Shown here: positions 24,809-34,320 of the stretch, piece by piece | Numbering within the stretch: position 1 is the stretch's first letter | Layout: each line of letters begins with the position of its first letter | Origin: Bacteroides sp. | Lineage (GTDB): Bacteria > Bacteroidota > Bacteroidia > Bacteroidales > Bacteroidaceae | NCBI GenBank assembly: GCA_030151885.1 | Contig: JASLCG010000132.1 | Coordinates: 1 to 42,104, forward strand | DNA length: 42,104 bases | Direction of reading: 5' to 3' | Notes under the pieces: generated by a model | The model's database searches: none | The model's input: only the letters and a program-made list of their open reading frames with translations | What the model was told of the DNA's origin: nothing | Program-made: the position numbers and the translations under genes

Positions 24809-27800
24809 TATTTATTTTCTTTAGCGTATTTAGAAGGAGTCATATTAAAGTGCTTTTTAAAGACTTCCCTAAAGTATTTTGCATCATTAAAGCCGGTCAT
24901 ATCTGCAATTTCAGATATACTATATTCACTATTGACAAGTAGGTTAGCAGCCTGTTTAAGTTTTATAAATCTTATAAAATCAGATGGCGATTGCTCTGTT
25001 AAATCTTTAAGTTTATTATAAAAACTAGTTCGGCTCATGCTTAGAAGAGCACATAGTTTATCAATATTAAAATCAGGATCAGCCATGTGTTCTTCCACCT
25101 TTTCTTTAACAGATGCAATAAATGTCCAGTCTAAGTTGGTAGAACAGTGTGCACAATCTATAGATTCTTGCATTTCTAGATTAGCATATTGTCCTCTTAA
25201 ACGTTTTTTATTAGCTAATAAATTAGCCATCGAGGCTTTTAGAATTCTATAATTAAAAGGTTTTAGTACAAACTCATCTGCACCGTTTTCTAATCCTTTT
25301 ATAATATGTTTTTCATCATTCTTCTCAGTAAGTAATACAACTGATATATGAGAAGTTTCAATATTGCTCTTAATCTTAAAAGACAACTCCGTTCCTTTCA
25401 TGTCTTGTAAGTACATTTTGGAGATAACAATATCTGGTCTTTTTTCTTTTGCAAATGAAAGGGCTTTTTCACCACTATCTACAATTGATAAATCATAGCT
25501 ATCTCTTAGCTCGTTCAATAATTCTCTAAGTAACTCTTTATTATCTTCAACTACAAGTACCTGTGGTTTAGATGTAGTAAAGTTTTCAGAATCTGCTAAT
25601 ATAGTCTTCTTTTCTGCATCTACTAGCTCTTTGTTTTTAGGAGCTTCAACCTTTGGCATTTGGTTGTTGGGCAGATTTATAGGTTCTATATAAAGAGGGA
25701 AGCTGATGCTTATCTTAACTTCATTTTCCGAATTAATAATTGTAATTTCTCCTTTGTGAATCTGTACAAGCTTACAAATAAGCGAAAGTGCCAGCTCTTT
25801 CTGTGCATCTGACCTTTGCTGATAGATGGCTTCATTTATACTATCCTCATGTTGTATAAGTTGTAATTGCTCTTCTGTAAGAGCTTCTCCTAAATATCGA
25901 ACAGAAACAATCCACTGTAAATTCTCTAAGTTTAAATTAATATGGATAGTTTCATTATCGTTGCTTCTATTAATGCAGTCATTAATCAGGTTCGAAAATA
26001 TGGTATCTACCTTAGTTTTATCAAACCATACTTCCAAGTCTTGATTGGTAATTGAATTATTATATTCTAATGTTATTTTTTTTATATCAGCAATTGGGGT
26101 ACTTAAACTGATTATCTTAGTTAGATAGTGGTTTAAATTATGTTCAGAAAGATAAAGTTGATTTTTATCTCGCTCCATTCGTTCATAGTTAATAACATTG
26201 TCGTTTTGAGCAAGAAGCACATTTAGATTTCTTAAAATGACACGAATATTTTCATAACCTTCTTTACTTAAAGCTTCTTTCTCTTTAATCTCTTCGATAG
26301 GCTCTTTTATGAGTTGTAAAGGGACTTTTATATCGTGTGCAGTATTATAATAGAACTGCTTGGTACTATCTACAATTTGTTTTTTATATCTAGAACTTAA
26401 ATATAATATCGATTTGTAAACAACAAGACCTATAAGTAGTATGTAAATAACCTTAGCAAGAAGACTCCACCAAATAGGTTGTTTAATGTTGATAATTAAC
26501 GCTCTTTCCTGTAACGTAGAACCATCTTCGTTAGAAATTGCTTTAATTTTAAACTCGTATTGACCTGGAGATAAGTTTGTAAAGACAAACTGATTCGTGC
26601 TTGAAGGATAAGACCACTTATCGTATAAACCATCAAGAATCCATGTGTATGAGATATTTGAAGGGTATTTAAAGTTAATAGAACCCACTTTTATAGCAAA
26701 ATTATTCTCATTGTGGGCTAAAGTAATTTCATCAGTATCGTCCAAAGAGGTAGATAGTATATTATTGTATCCACTAGGAGTAATTCTATTTTGATTCACT
26801 ATGAGCTCTTCCAAAACAAGTTTTGTATTATACTCATGTGGTATTTGATACTCTTGATCAAATAGTAGTGCACCATTTATACTACCAAATATAAAATCTC
26901 CAGATTTAAGCTGTATGGCAGCACCTAGCGAAAATGAACTAGTAGGTAGGTTTTGGTCTTTGGTCCAATTTCGTATTTCGAAATTATTTAAACACAATTT
27001 TGCTATCCCTTTTTCGTATGCTAGATATACTACAGGGTTATCTCTATCTGATACAATAGATCTAATATTATTTGTTATAAGGTTGCTGTTTTCTTTATGT
27101 AGGTGTTTGAAAGTCCCTGTTGAGGCTATGAAAATATATAAACCCTCATTTGTACCTATATATAAATTGTCATTTGCTCCCTGATGTAGAGTGTTAATAA
27201 AAGATGTTGTGCCAGGGAGCTGTATTTGTTGGAATTTTCCAGTTTGTTTATTTAGTAAAAATAATCCTTTAGCAGTTCCAATCCATATATCTGTAGAGTC
27301 TTTCTCAGCTATTGAAGTAATTAGACTTAAATCATTATAGTAACGTGTACTTTTTGTTTTGTAATCGATCTGCCTTAGATTAAATTGTCCTCCTACCCAG
27401 ACATTTCCATCGGAGTCGGACAACATAGCTTTAATCTGTCTATCTGGTTGAGAACTTTCTGTTAAATTAGTATTGTCATTAATAAGATTTACAGTTTTTG
27501 TATGTTTATTTATTTCATATATACCCGAGTTATATGCTCCTACCCAAACAACACCTGGTCTTACTTCGCATATAGAAATAAACATATAATTATTAGCTAA
27601 AGAGTACTTTGAGTAGGAAGATAGTAAGCTAACCCAGCGTTTCTGTTTTATATTGTATATGCTGATGCCATTTGTCGTAGCAAACCAAATATCACCATCA
27701 CTATCTTGTAGTAGGTAATTAACCTCATCGTGTATTAAAGACTGTTTGTCATTTAGTACATGCTTAATCCACTTGTAGCTGCTTTGCTCTTTCTCGCATA

Positions 27801-28776
27801 CAGTAACACCTACTGGATAATTTGCCATCCAGATTTGTCCTTCATTATCTATAAATATATCTTTGATGTTGTTTCCATTCATACCCTCGTGCGAGGAGTA
27901 GTCTGCAATGATATATGGTTCAAAATCATCTGTTGATAAATTTAGTTTATATACACCAGCACCGCTAGTAGCAATAAGAACTTCATCGTCATTAAAATCT
28001 GTGATTTGATTTACGCTTGTATTATTAATTTTAAATAAGTTGCTTAACTCTTTATTGCTAAAATTATAAGTATAAACCCCATCTTTTAAAGTTGCAATAA
28101 TTAGCTTGTTACTACCTTTATGGTAGTGTAAGAAGTCTATGTGGGTAGGCAACTTCTTCAGTAAGTTATCTCCTTCAATTTGAATTAGTTTAAGGGAGTC
28201 GTTCTCTATTTTAGAAAAATATATTCCTTGATATGTCCCAATTGCATAGGTGTTATCTCCTAATTCTGCTATACTTGTAGATACATATAGTGGATGTTGA
28301 GATATTGCAATGTTTTTTCTGTTTTTGTAATTATATATTTGAATGTTACCTTTATTCCCGAGCCATATATGCCCCTCATTATCAATGTGGCCAAAATCTA
28401 AAATAGAGACTTTACCTTGCTCCATGGGGTAGTTATATACCAAATCAAATTGATCGGATTTATCATTATATTTAAAAACTTGTCCATTAGAGCCTAGTTG
28501 CCATAATATATTATCGGATGTGTAAAAAAGAGACTTAAGGTATATAGAAGTATTTAATTTATGATCTTGTTGATAAAAGTTGTAATGTTTATATTCTGAG
28601 CCATTAAAGCGATCAACTCCTTCGTGTGTCAATAACCATACATATCCTTTATTATCTTGCTTTATGCTGTATACGTGTCGGTGGCTTAGCCCATCGTTAA
28701 TCCCAATGTGTTTGAAAGTTTGTGCTTGTGCTACTATAGATACAAGAAGGTAGAGCAAGATTAATAATCTCTTCAT
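24808..28776 (-). CDS. Hybrid two-component regulator (HTCS) with degenerate kinase and receiver
   Basis: A 1322-residue protein laid out as an HTCS: signal peptide (MKRLLILLYLLVSIVAQAQ), ~650 residues of two-propeller repeats (VWIGTAKGLF, IWMANYPVGV), a Y_Y_Y domain (NFAIKVGSINFKYPSNISYT), a membrane helix (about 769-793), HisKA with His814 (AHDIKVPLQLI), ATPase domain, receiver (1072-1190) and an intact AraC HTH (about 1215-1318). The signalling core is abnormal. The receiver phosphoacceptor Asp is Lys1120 (VISKMYLQDMKG), although acidic pair Glu1077/Asp1078, Thr1150 and Lys1172 remain. The N-box reads NLINDC (929-934), G1 reads RYLGEAL (960-966), and G2 glycines are missing near 990-999. 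It probably regulates without classical phosphotransfer. It is coupled to the CHR genes. Confidence 0.93.
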   Translation of the reverse strand: MKRLLILLYLLVSIVAQAQTFKHIGINDGLSHRHVYSIKQDNKGYVWLLTHEGVDRFNGSEYKHYNFYQQDHKLNTSIYLKSLFYTSDNILWQLGSNGQVFKYNDKSDQFDLVYNYPMEQGKVSILDFGHIDNEGHIWLGNKGNIQIYNYKNRKNIAISQHPLYVSTSIAELGDNTYAIGTYQGIYFSKIENDSLKLIQIEGDNLLKKLPTHIDFLHYHKGSNKLIIATLKDGVYTYNFSNKELSNLFKINNTSVNQITDFNDDEVLIATSGAGVYKLNLSTDDFEPYIIADYSSHEGMNGNNIKDIFIDNEGQIWMANYPVGVTVCEKEQSSYKWIKHVLNDKQSLIHDEVNYLLQDSDGDIWFATTNGISIYNIKQKRWVSLLSSYSKYSLANNYMFISICEVRPGVVWVGAYNSGIYEINKHTKTVNLINDNTNLTESSQPDRQIKAMLSDSDGNVWVGGQFNLRQIDYKTKSTRYYNDLSLITSIAEKDSTDIWIGTAKGLFLLNKQTGKFQQIQLPGTTSFINTLHQGANDNLYIGTNEGLYIFIASTGTFKHLHKENSNLITNNIRSIVSDRDNPVVYLAYEKGIAKLCLNNFEIRNWTKDQNLPTSSFSLGAAIQLKSGDFIFGSINGALLFDQEYQIPHEYNTKLVLEELIVNQNRITPSGYNNILSTSLDDTDEITLAHNENNFAIKVGSINFKYPSNISYTWILDGLYDKWSYPSSTNQFVFTNLSPGQYEFKIKAISNEDGSTLQERALIINIKQPIWWSLLAKVIYILLIGLVVYKSILYLSSRYKKQIVDSTKQFYYNTAHDIKVPLQLIKEPIEEIKEKEALSKEGYENIRVILRNLNVLLAQNDNVINYERMERDKNQLYLSEHNLNHYLTKIISLSTPIADIKKITLEYNNSITNQDLEVWFDKTKVDTIFSNLINDCINRSNDNETIHINLNLENLQWIVSVRYLGEALTEEQLQLIQHEDSINEAIYQQRSDAQKELALSLICKLVQIHKGEITIINSENEVKISISFPLYIEPINLPNNQMPKVEAPKNKELVDAEKKTILADSENFTTSKPQVLVVEDNKELLRELLNELRDSYDLSIVDSGEKALSFAKEKRPDIVISKMYLQDMKGTELSFKIKSNIETSHISVVLLTEKNDEKHIIKGLENGADEFVLKPFNYRILKASMANLLANKKRLRGQYANLEMQESIDCAHCSTNLDWTFIASVKEKVEEHMADPDFNIDKLCALLSMSRTSFYNKLKDLTEQSPSDFIRFIKLKQAANLLVNSEYSISEIADMTGFNDAKYFREVFKKHFNMTPSKYAKENK

Positions 28777-28831
28777 TATGATATAGGATTAGAAAGTTAC
28801 TGTTATAGTAAAAGTTTTATTGTGTTATATA

Positions 28832-28863
28832 CAAATCTAACTATAATTTACAATAATGACAAA
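28832..28863 (-). promoter_or_regulatory. Bacteroidota-type promoter for the HTCS-CHR unit
   Basis: Minus strand: -33 TTTG (28860-28863), 20-bp spacer, -7 TAGATTTG (28832-28839), an exact consensus match. Predicted initiation near 28826 leaves a ~50-nt leader. Confidence 0.7.
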
Positions 28864-28897
28864 TGTAGTAAAAGCTGTATTTTATTTACTATAAATA

Positions 28898-28933
28898 ATA
28901 AAGGCTATTGATTATCAAATCAATAGCCTTTAT
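28898..28933 (-). terminator. purL terminator
   Basis: ATAAAGGCTATTGATT (28898-28913) pairs perfectly with AATCAATAGCCTTTAT (28918-28933) around a 4-nt loop, just past the purL stop; a T/A-rich tract follows on the minus strand. Confidence 0.85.
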
Positions 28934-28953
28934 TTCAAAAGTATGTAATTTAA

Positions 28954-31900
28954 TTATTTAGTTTTATTTACAATCCAGTTACGAGCATTAACAAAAGCTG
29001 ATATCCAAGGAGTTACTTGGTCGCTGTGTACTCTATCTATTGGATAAAAACCATTTTGCCATGGGAAAATAGCTCTCTCTAAGTGTGGCATCATAGCTAT
29101 ATGTCTGCCATCTTTACTAGCTACAGCTGCTGTGTTAAATTTAGAACCATTAGGATTACCAGGATAATCAGAGTAACTATATTTAGCTACGATATTGTAC
29201 TCTTTCTCATCGTATGGCATATCAAATTTACCCTCTCCATGAGCTACCCATATTCCTAACTTATACCCACTTAAAGACCCAAACATTACAGATCTGTTAG
29301 TTGGTATTGTTACACCCAGGAATGTAGACTCGAATTTCATAGAGTCATTATGTCTCATTTTGATTGTTTCTTTATGCTCAGGGTATACAAGATTTAGTTC
29401 CATCATTAACTGGCATCCATTACATATCCCTAAAGAAAGTGTGTCTTCTCGTTTATAATAGTTCTCTAAAGTTTGTTTAGCCTTACTATTAAACAAGAAA
29501 CCTCCTGCCCATCCTTTAGCAGAACCAAGCACATCAGAGTTAGAGAAACCACCACAAAATACAATAAGATTAATGTCTTCTAAAGTTTCAGAGCCATTAA
29601 TAAGATCTGTCATGGTTACGTCTTTAACATCAAATCCAGCTAAGTAGAGAGAGTAAGCCATTTCTCTATCTCCATTAGTACCTTTTTCTCGGATGATTGC
29701 AGCTCTTATTCCTGTTTTTTCTTGACGTTTAAAATCGAGTCCATATTGTGTTAGCTTACCTTTGAATTCTGGTAAAATAGCGTACTCAATAGGTTGCATT
29801 TTATAATTATTGAAACGTTCTTTTGCTTTATTATTGAACGATTGTTTTTTGTCAAGTAAATAAGAAGTAGAATACCAGACATCACGTAGATAGTCTATAC
29901 CAAACTGGTATGTAGCCCCTTCCTTTTCAACAAGGATATGACGCTCGTCTGTAGGATATCCAACTTTTTGCATACCTACACCATAGTCTTCTAATATATC
30001 AGAAACAGCTTCTAAATGTTTATCAGCTATTTGTACAATAATTCCAGGATTTTCTGCAAATAGTAATTTTACTAAGTCTTCTTCTACAAACTTATTTAAG
30101 TTTATGTTTAATCCGCCTTCTGTATTAGCAAAGCACATTTCAAGAAGTGCAGTAATCATACCACCAGCCGATATATCATGTCCAGCCATGATGTATCCTT
30201 TATTTACGGCACTTTGTACTGCATCAAAAGCTGCTGCAAAGTAATCTGTATCTGTAATGGTTGGTACATCACTACCTACTTTACCTAATGTTTGAGCAAA
30301 TGCAGACCCACCTAGTTTTAACTGGTCAAAGCTAAAATCAATATGGTATAAGCTACTTTTTGAATCGTTTATGACTACTGGTGATACTACTTTTTTAACA
30401 TCAGAAACTTCTCCTGCTGCTGAAACTATAACAGTACCAGGCGAAACAACTTGTTCTCCATTAGGGTATTTTTGTGTCATTGATAAAGAGTCTTTACCAG
30501 TTGGAACATTAATACCTAAGTCGCAACAAAAGTTGCTTAGTGCTTCTACTGCATCATATAATCTAGCATCTTCACCTTCTTGTGATCGACATGGCCACAT
30601 CCAGTTAGCCGATAATGATACTGTAGCTAGTCCATCGGTAAGTGGAGCAAATACAATATTTGTTAAGGCCTCACTTACGGAAAGAATAGAGCCTTTTGTA
30701 GGATCTGCTAATCCTGCTTGAGGAGCATGTCCTATAGAGGTAGCTATACCTTTTTTGCCTAAGTAGTCTAGTGCCACTACGCCACAGTCACTCAAAGGAA
30801 GTTGTAACTCTCCTTGGCATTGTTGTCTGGCTACCTTACCGGTAACAGATCTATCTACTTTATTAGTAAGCCAGTCTTTACATGCAACAGCTTCGAGTGT
30901 TAGGACGTCTTCTATATATTCATGTAGTTTATTAGATTCGTAGTTTGGCATTGAGTATTTTCTGTCAACAGTAGAATCTGTCATAATCGTTTTTGGAGAT
31001 GATCCAAACATCTGCTCCATCATTAAATCAAATGGGCGTTTACCATCAGCTTGTTCAAAATAGAAACGATTATCTCCGGTAGTTTCTCCTACTACATACA
31101 TTGGAGCTTTTTCTCTTTCTGCTATTTTCCTGATGTGTTCAATCGACTCTTTTTCTACTAACAGTCCCATTCTTTCTTGAGACTCATTAGCTATAATTTC
31201 TTTAGCCGATAATGTTTTATCACCAATTGGTAACTTGTCCATCTCTATTTTTCCACCAGAGCCTTCTACAAGTTCAGACAAGCAGTTTACATGCCCTGCA
31301 GAACCGTGGTCATGGATAGAAATAATAGGATTATTATCTTCCTCGGATAATGCACGTACCACGTTATTTGCACGTTTCTGCATCTCTGCGTTTGCTCTTT
31401 GCACGGCATTTAATTCAATGCCACTGCTGTATTTCCCTGTGTCAACAGAAGATACAGAGCCTCCACCAAGACCAATTCTGTAATTGTCTCCACCGAGTAC
31501 AACAATTTTATTACCTTCTTTGGGTTCTCCTTTTATAGCGTCGCGTTTCCTTCCATATCCTACACCACCAGCTAGCATAATTACTTTATCGTAACCGTAC
31601 TCTTCATCATTTTCTGTATGTTCAAAAGTAAGAACAGAACCACAAATAAGTGGTTGGCCAAATTTATTTCCAAAATCGGAAGCTCCGTTTGATGCTTTTA
31701 TAAGGATGTCTTCAGGAGATTGGTATAACCATTCTCTAACAGGCAGAATAGTTTCCCAAAATCTTCCTTCATCAAGTCTTGGGTAGGATGTCATATATAC
31801 AGCTGTACCTGCAATAGGCCAAGAACCTTTACCTCCGGCCATACGGTCACGTATTTCTCCACCTGTTCCTGTAGATGCTCCATTGAAAGGTTCTACAGTA

Positions 31901-32658
31901 GTAGGAAAGTTATGTGTTTCAGCTTTAATAGATATAACAGATTCGACAGTTTCTGTTTTAAAGTAATCTGCTTTTGCATGGTTCGCTGGAGCAAAAAGCT
32001 CTACTTTTGGGCCTTTTGCAAATGCAACATTATCTTTGTAGGCCGATATAATTCTATTCGGATTCTCTTTTGTAGTTTTCTTTATTAAGTTAAATAGAGA
32101 AGACTCTTTTTCTTCTCCATTAATAATGAATGTACCACCAAAAATTTTATGTCGGCAGTGTTCTGAATTGATTTGTGCAAAACCAAAAACTTCAGAGTCT
32201 GTAAGTTTTCTTCCTAGTTGCTTGGTCAAATTTTCGAGGTATTCAATTTCCTCAGCAGACATTGCTAAACCTTCCTGTTCACTATACTTGGCGATATTAT
32301 CTATTTCTAAAATCTCAGAAGGTTGCCTTTCTGAAATAAAAATACGCTGATTCAGACCGTTGTATAAATGCTGTAGCATAGGGTCGTAATCAGCGTTGTT
32401 AGTTTCTACAGGGTAGAATTCTTCAATTCGTTCTATTCCTTGTATGCCCATGTTCTGGGTTATTTCGACGGCGTTTGTACTCCAGGGAGTAATCATTTCA
32501 GGACGAGGTCCTACTAGGTAGCCTTCAATGTTTTCACTGGGATCTTGTATAGCTTCGTCAAAGAGCCATTTAAGTTTTAAACAATCTTGTTCAGAAAGTT
32601 TTTGATTGCTGTCAACTGCAATCAAACTGTTTTGGGGAGTTCTAAAAAAAAGAATCAT
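28954..32658 (-). CDS. purL: Phosphoribosylformylglycinamidine synthase (large single-chain form)
   Basis: A 1234-residue enzyme converting FGAR, glutamine and ATP to FGAM in de novo purine synthesis. It has the full large-form layout: a short N-terminal PurS-like domain, a linker with ESQERMG-type and FAQINSEHCRHK motifs, two AIRS-like synthetase halves (KAETHNFPT, GGEIRDRMAGGKGSWP, SIHDHGSAGH, AGHDISAGGM), and a C-terminal glutaminase with the nucleophile Cys1079 in GICNGCQ and HGEGKF. No key motif is missing. It is preceded by a 263-bp gap holding the eno terminator, a -7 box and a structured leader (32690-32760), so its expression is likely regulated separately from eno. Confidence 0.97.
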   Translation of the reverse strand: MILFFRTPQNSLIAVDSNQKLSEQDCLKLKWLFDEAIQDPSENIEGYLVGPRPEMITPWSTNAVEITQNMGIQGIERIEEFYPVETNNADYDPMLQHLYNGLNQRIFISERQPSEILEIDNIAKYSEQEGLAMSAEEIEYLENLTKQLGRKLTDSEVFGFAQINSEHCRHKIFGGTFIINGEEKESSLFNLIKKTTKENPNRIISAYKDNVAFAKGPKVELFAPANHAKADYFKTETVESVISIKAETHNFPTTVEPFNGASTGTGGEIRDRMAGGKGSWPIAGTAVYMTSYPRLDEGRFWETILPVREWLYQSPEDILIKASNGASDFGNKFGQPLICGSVLTFEHTENDEEYGYDKVIMLAGGVGYGRKRDAIKGEPKEGNKIVVLGGDNYRIGLGGGSVSSVDTGKYSSGIELNAVQRANAEMQKRANNVVRALSEEDNNPIISIHDHGSAGHVNCLSELVEGSGGKIEMDKLPIGDKTLSAKEIIANESQERMGLLVEKESIEHIRKIAEREKAPMYVVGETTGDNRFYFEQADGKRPFDLMMEQMFGSSPKTIMTDSTVDRKYSMPNYESNKLHEYIEDVLTLEAVACKDWLTNKVDRSVTGKVARQQCQGELQLPLSDCGVVALDYLGKKGIATSIGHAPQAGLADPTKGSILSVSEALTNIVFAPLTDGLATVSLSANWMWPCRSQEGEDARLYDAVEALSNFCCDLGINVPTGKDSLSMTQKYPNGEQVVSPGTVIVSAAGEVSDVKKVVSPVVINDSKSSLYHIDFSFDQLKLGGSAFAQTLGKVGSDVPTITDTDYFAAAFDAVQSAVNKGYIMAGHDISAGGMITALLEMCFANTEGGLNINLNKFVEEDLVKLLFAENPGIIVQIADKHLEAVSDILEDYGVGMQKVGYPTDERHILVEKEGATYQFGIDYLRDVWYSTSYLLDKKQSFNNKAKERFNNYKMQPIEYAILPEFKGKLTQYGLDFKRQEKTGIRAAIIREKGTNGDREMAYSLYLAGFDVKDVTMTDLINGSETLEDINLIVFCGGFSNSDVLGSAKGWAGGFLFNSKAKQTLENYYKREDTLSLGICNGCQLMMELNLVYPEHKETIKMRHNDSMKFESTFLGVTIPTNRSVMFGSLSGYKLGIWVAHGEGKFDMPYDEKEYNIVAKYSYSDYPGNPNGSKFNTAAVASKDGRHIAMMPHLERAIFPWQNGFYPIDRVHSDQVTPWISAFVNARNWIVNKTK

Positions 32659-32689
32659 GCGGTTTGTATGAATTAGCGATTTAAAAAAT

Positions 32690-32760
32690 AACCTTCTCGC
32701 ATTGGTAAGGGTGAAATACCCTTATGCGAACCAGTTGCTATAAAAGCAACACGCTCAGTT
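32690..32760 (-). promoter_or_regulatory. Structured, attenuator-like purL leader
   Basis: Minus-strand RNA between the -7 box (TATATTTG, 32767-32774) and the purL ATG can fold into two elements. The first is hairpin GTTGCT/AGCAAC (32745-32750 with 32734-32739). The second is a larger arm: inner AAGGGT/ACCCTT (32718-32723 with 32707-32712) and outer CGCAT/ATGCG (32724-32728 with 32699-32703), extendable with AACT.../AGGTT through an internal loop. It ends at a T tract (TATTTTTT, 32683-32690). The AAC of the first hairpin also belongs to the second arm, so the two are partly exclusive. It does not match any riboswitch class I recognise. Confidence 0.45.
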
Positions 32761-32853
32761 AAAGCACAAATATAATAGAAAAAAACAAGTATTGTAAGGA
32801 TAATGTTAAAGATTAATTTTTTGATTCTTTTGAGTTTAATAGGTTATTATTGT

Positions 32854-32892
32854 AAAAAAGGTTCGAATAACATCGTTATTCGAACCTTTAAT
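32854..32892 (-). terminator. eno terminator
   Basis: AAAGGTTCGAATAAC (32857-32871) pairs with GTTATTCGAACCTTT (32875-32889) around a 3-nt loop; the minus strand continues with a run of T. Confidence 0.88.
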
Positions 32893-32921
32893 TTTAATTA
32901 TCAAAGCCTATTGATAAGCTA

Positions 32922-34202
32922 TTATTTTATTTTTTTGTAGCCATATACAGCCAAGTCACCAAGCTCCTCTTCAATACGAAGTAGTTGGTTATATTTAGCC
33001 ATACGATCAGAACGGCTTAGTGAACCAGTTTTAATCTGACCTGAATTAGTTGCTACAGCAATGTCTGCAATTGTTGCATCTTCTGTTTCACCAGAACGGT
33101 GAGATGTAACAGATGTATATCCATGACGGTGTGCCATTTCAATTGCGTTAAGGGTCTCTGTTAAAGTACCAATCTGGTTTACTTTAATAAGAATTGAGTT
33201 AGCACAGCCAAGTTCAATACCTTTAGCTAAGAAATCTACGTTTGTAACAAATAAATCGTCACCTACTAATTGACATTTTTTTCCGATACGGTCTGTAAGT
33301 TCTTTCCAGCCATCCCAGTCACCTTCATCCATACCATCTTCAATAGAGTCGATAGGGTATTTGTTAATAAGTTCTTCTAGGAATTTAGCTTGTTCTTGAG
33401 GATTACGCTTAGCCGCGTTAGCACCTTCGAAAATAGTGTAATCATATACACCATCTTTATAAAACTCAGAAGCAGCACAGTCTAATGCGATTGTAACATC
33501 TTTCTTTGGCTCATAACCAGCTGCTTTGATAGCTGCGATAATTGAGTCTAGTGCATCTTCAGTACCATCTAAAGTTGGAGCAAAACCACCTTCGTCACCA
33601 ACAGCAGTACTTAAACCTCTGTCTTTTAATACTTTTTTAAGAGCGTGGAATACTTCAGTACCCATTCTTAAGCCTTCTTTGAAAGATTTAGCACCTACTG
33701 GGCGAATCATGAACTCTTGGAAAGCAATTGGAGCATCACTATGAGAACCACCGTTAATAATGTTCATCATAGGTACAGGCATTACATAAGTGTTTGTTCC
33801 ACCAATGTAACGATACAGTGGCATATCTAAGTATTCTGCTGCTGCTTTTGCAACTGCTAGAGATACACCAAGAAGTGCATTAGCACCTAAGTTAGATTTA
33901 GTTTTAGTACCATCTAACTCTAACATTATTTTATCTATTTTATTTTGCTCAAGGGCTGAAATACCGATTAATGCAGGAGCAATTTTGTTGTTGATATTTT
34001 CAACAGCCTTTTGTACTCCTTTACCACCATAGCGTTTTTTATCACCATCGCGAAGTTCAAGGGCTTCGTGTTCACCAGTTGATGCTCCAGAAGGAACAGC
34101 TGCACGACCTACGACACCACACTCTAGTGTTACGTCTACTTCTACTGTTGGATTACCTCTTGAATCCAAAATCTCTCTACCGTGGATTTTTTCTATTTTC
34201 AT
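32922..34202 (-). CDS. eno: Enolase
   Basis: A 426-residue cytoplasmic enzyme interconverting 2-phosphoglycerate and phosphoenolpyruvate. Motifs: N-terminal GREILDSRGNPTVEVDV, PSGASTGEHEALELRD, GDEGGFAP, SIEDGMDEGDWDGW (Mg-binding acids), GDDLFVTN, the signature ILIKVNQIGTLTET with the catalytic Lys, and SHRSGETEDATIADIAV. The length is normal. It lies 118 bp downstream of crcB and has a strong terminator after it. The upstream gap contains two 10-bp direct repeats ACAATCTATA (34250-34259 and 34262-34271) with a 12-bp period, a possible operator. Confidence 0.98.
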   Translation of the reverse strand: MKIEKIHGREILDSRGNPTVEVDVTLECGVVGRAAVPSGASTGEHEALELRDGDKKRYGGKGVQKAVENINNKIAPALIGISALEQNKIDKIMLELDGTKTKSNLGANALLGVSLAVAKAAAEYLDMPLYRYIGGTNTYVMPVPMMNIINGGSHSDAPIAFQEFMIRPVGAKSFKEGLRMGTEVFHALKKVLKDRGLSTAVGDEGGFAPTLDGTEDALDSIIAAIKAAGYEPKKDVTIALDCAASEFYKDGVYDYTIFEGANAAKRNPQEQAKFLEELINKYPIDSIEDGMDEGDWDGWKELTDRIGKKCQLVGDDLFVTNVDFLAKGIELGCANSILIKVNQIGTLTETLNAIEMAHRHGYTSVTSHRSGETEDATIADIAVATNSGQIKTGSLSRSDRMAKYNQLLRIEEELGDLAVYGYKKIK

Positions 34203-34320
34203 TATATTACAATTTAATTTAAAACAATTATTTTGTTCTTATTCTAAATACAATCTATATAACAATCTATAGAAAATATTGTTTATATCAATTCTAAGTT
34301 AGAGAGCCTATTTTATATAT

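Noticed and set aside
32690..32760. Possible tRNA in the purL upstream region
   Set aside because: A 5-bp stem with a 7-nt loop looks like an anticodon arm, but position 33 is not U on either strand, there is no T-loop sequence and no acceptor stem.
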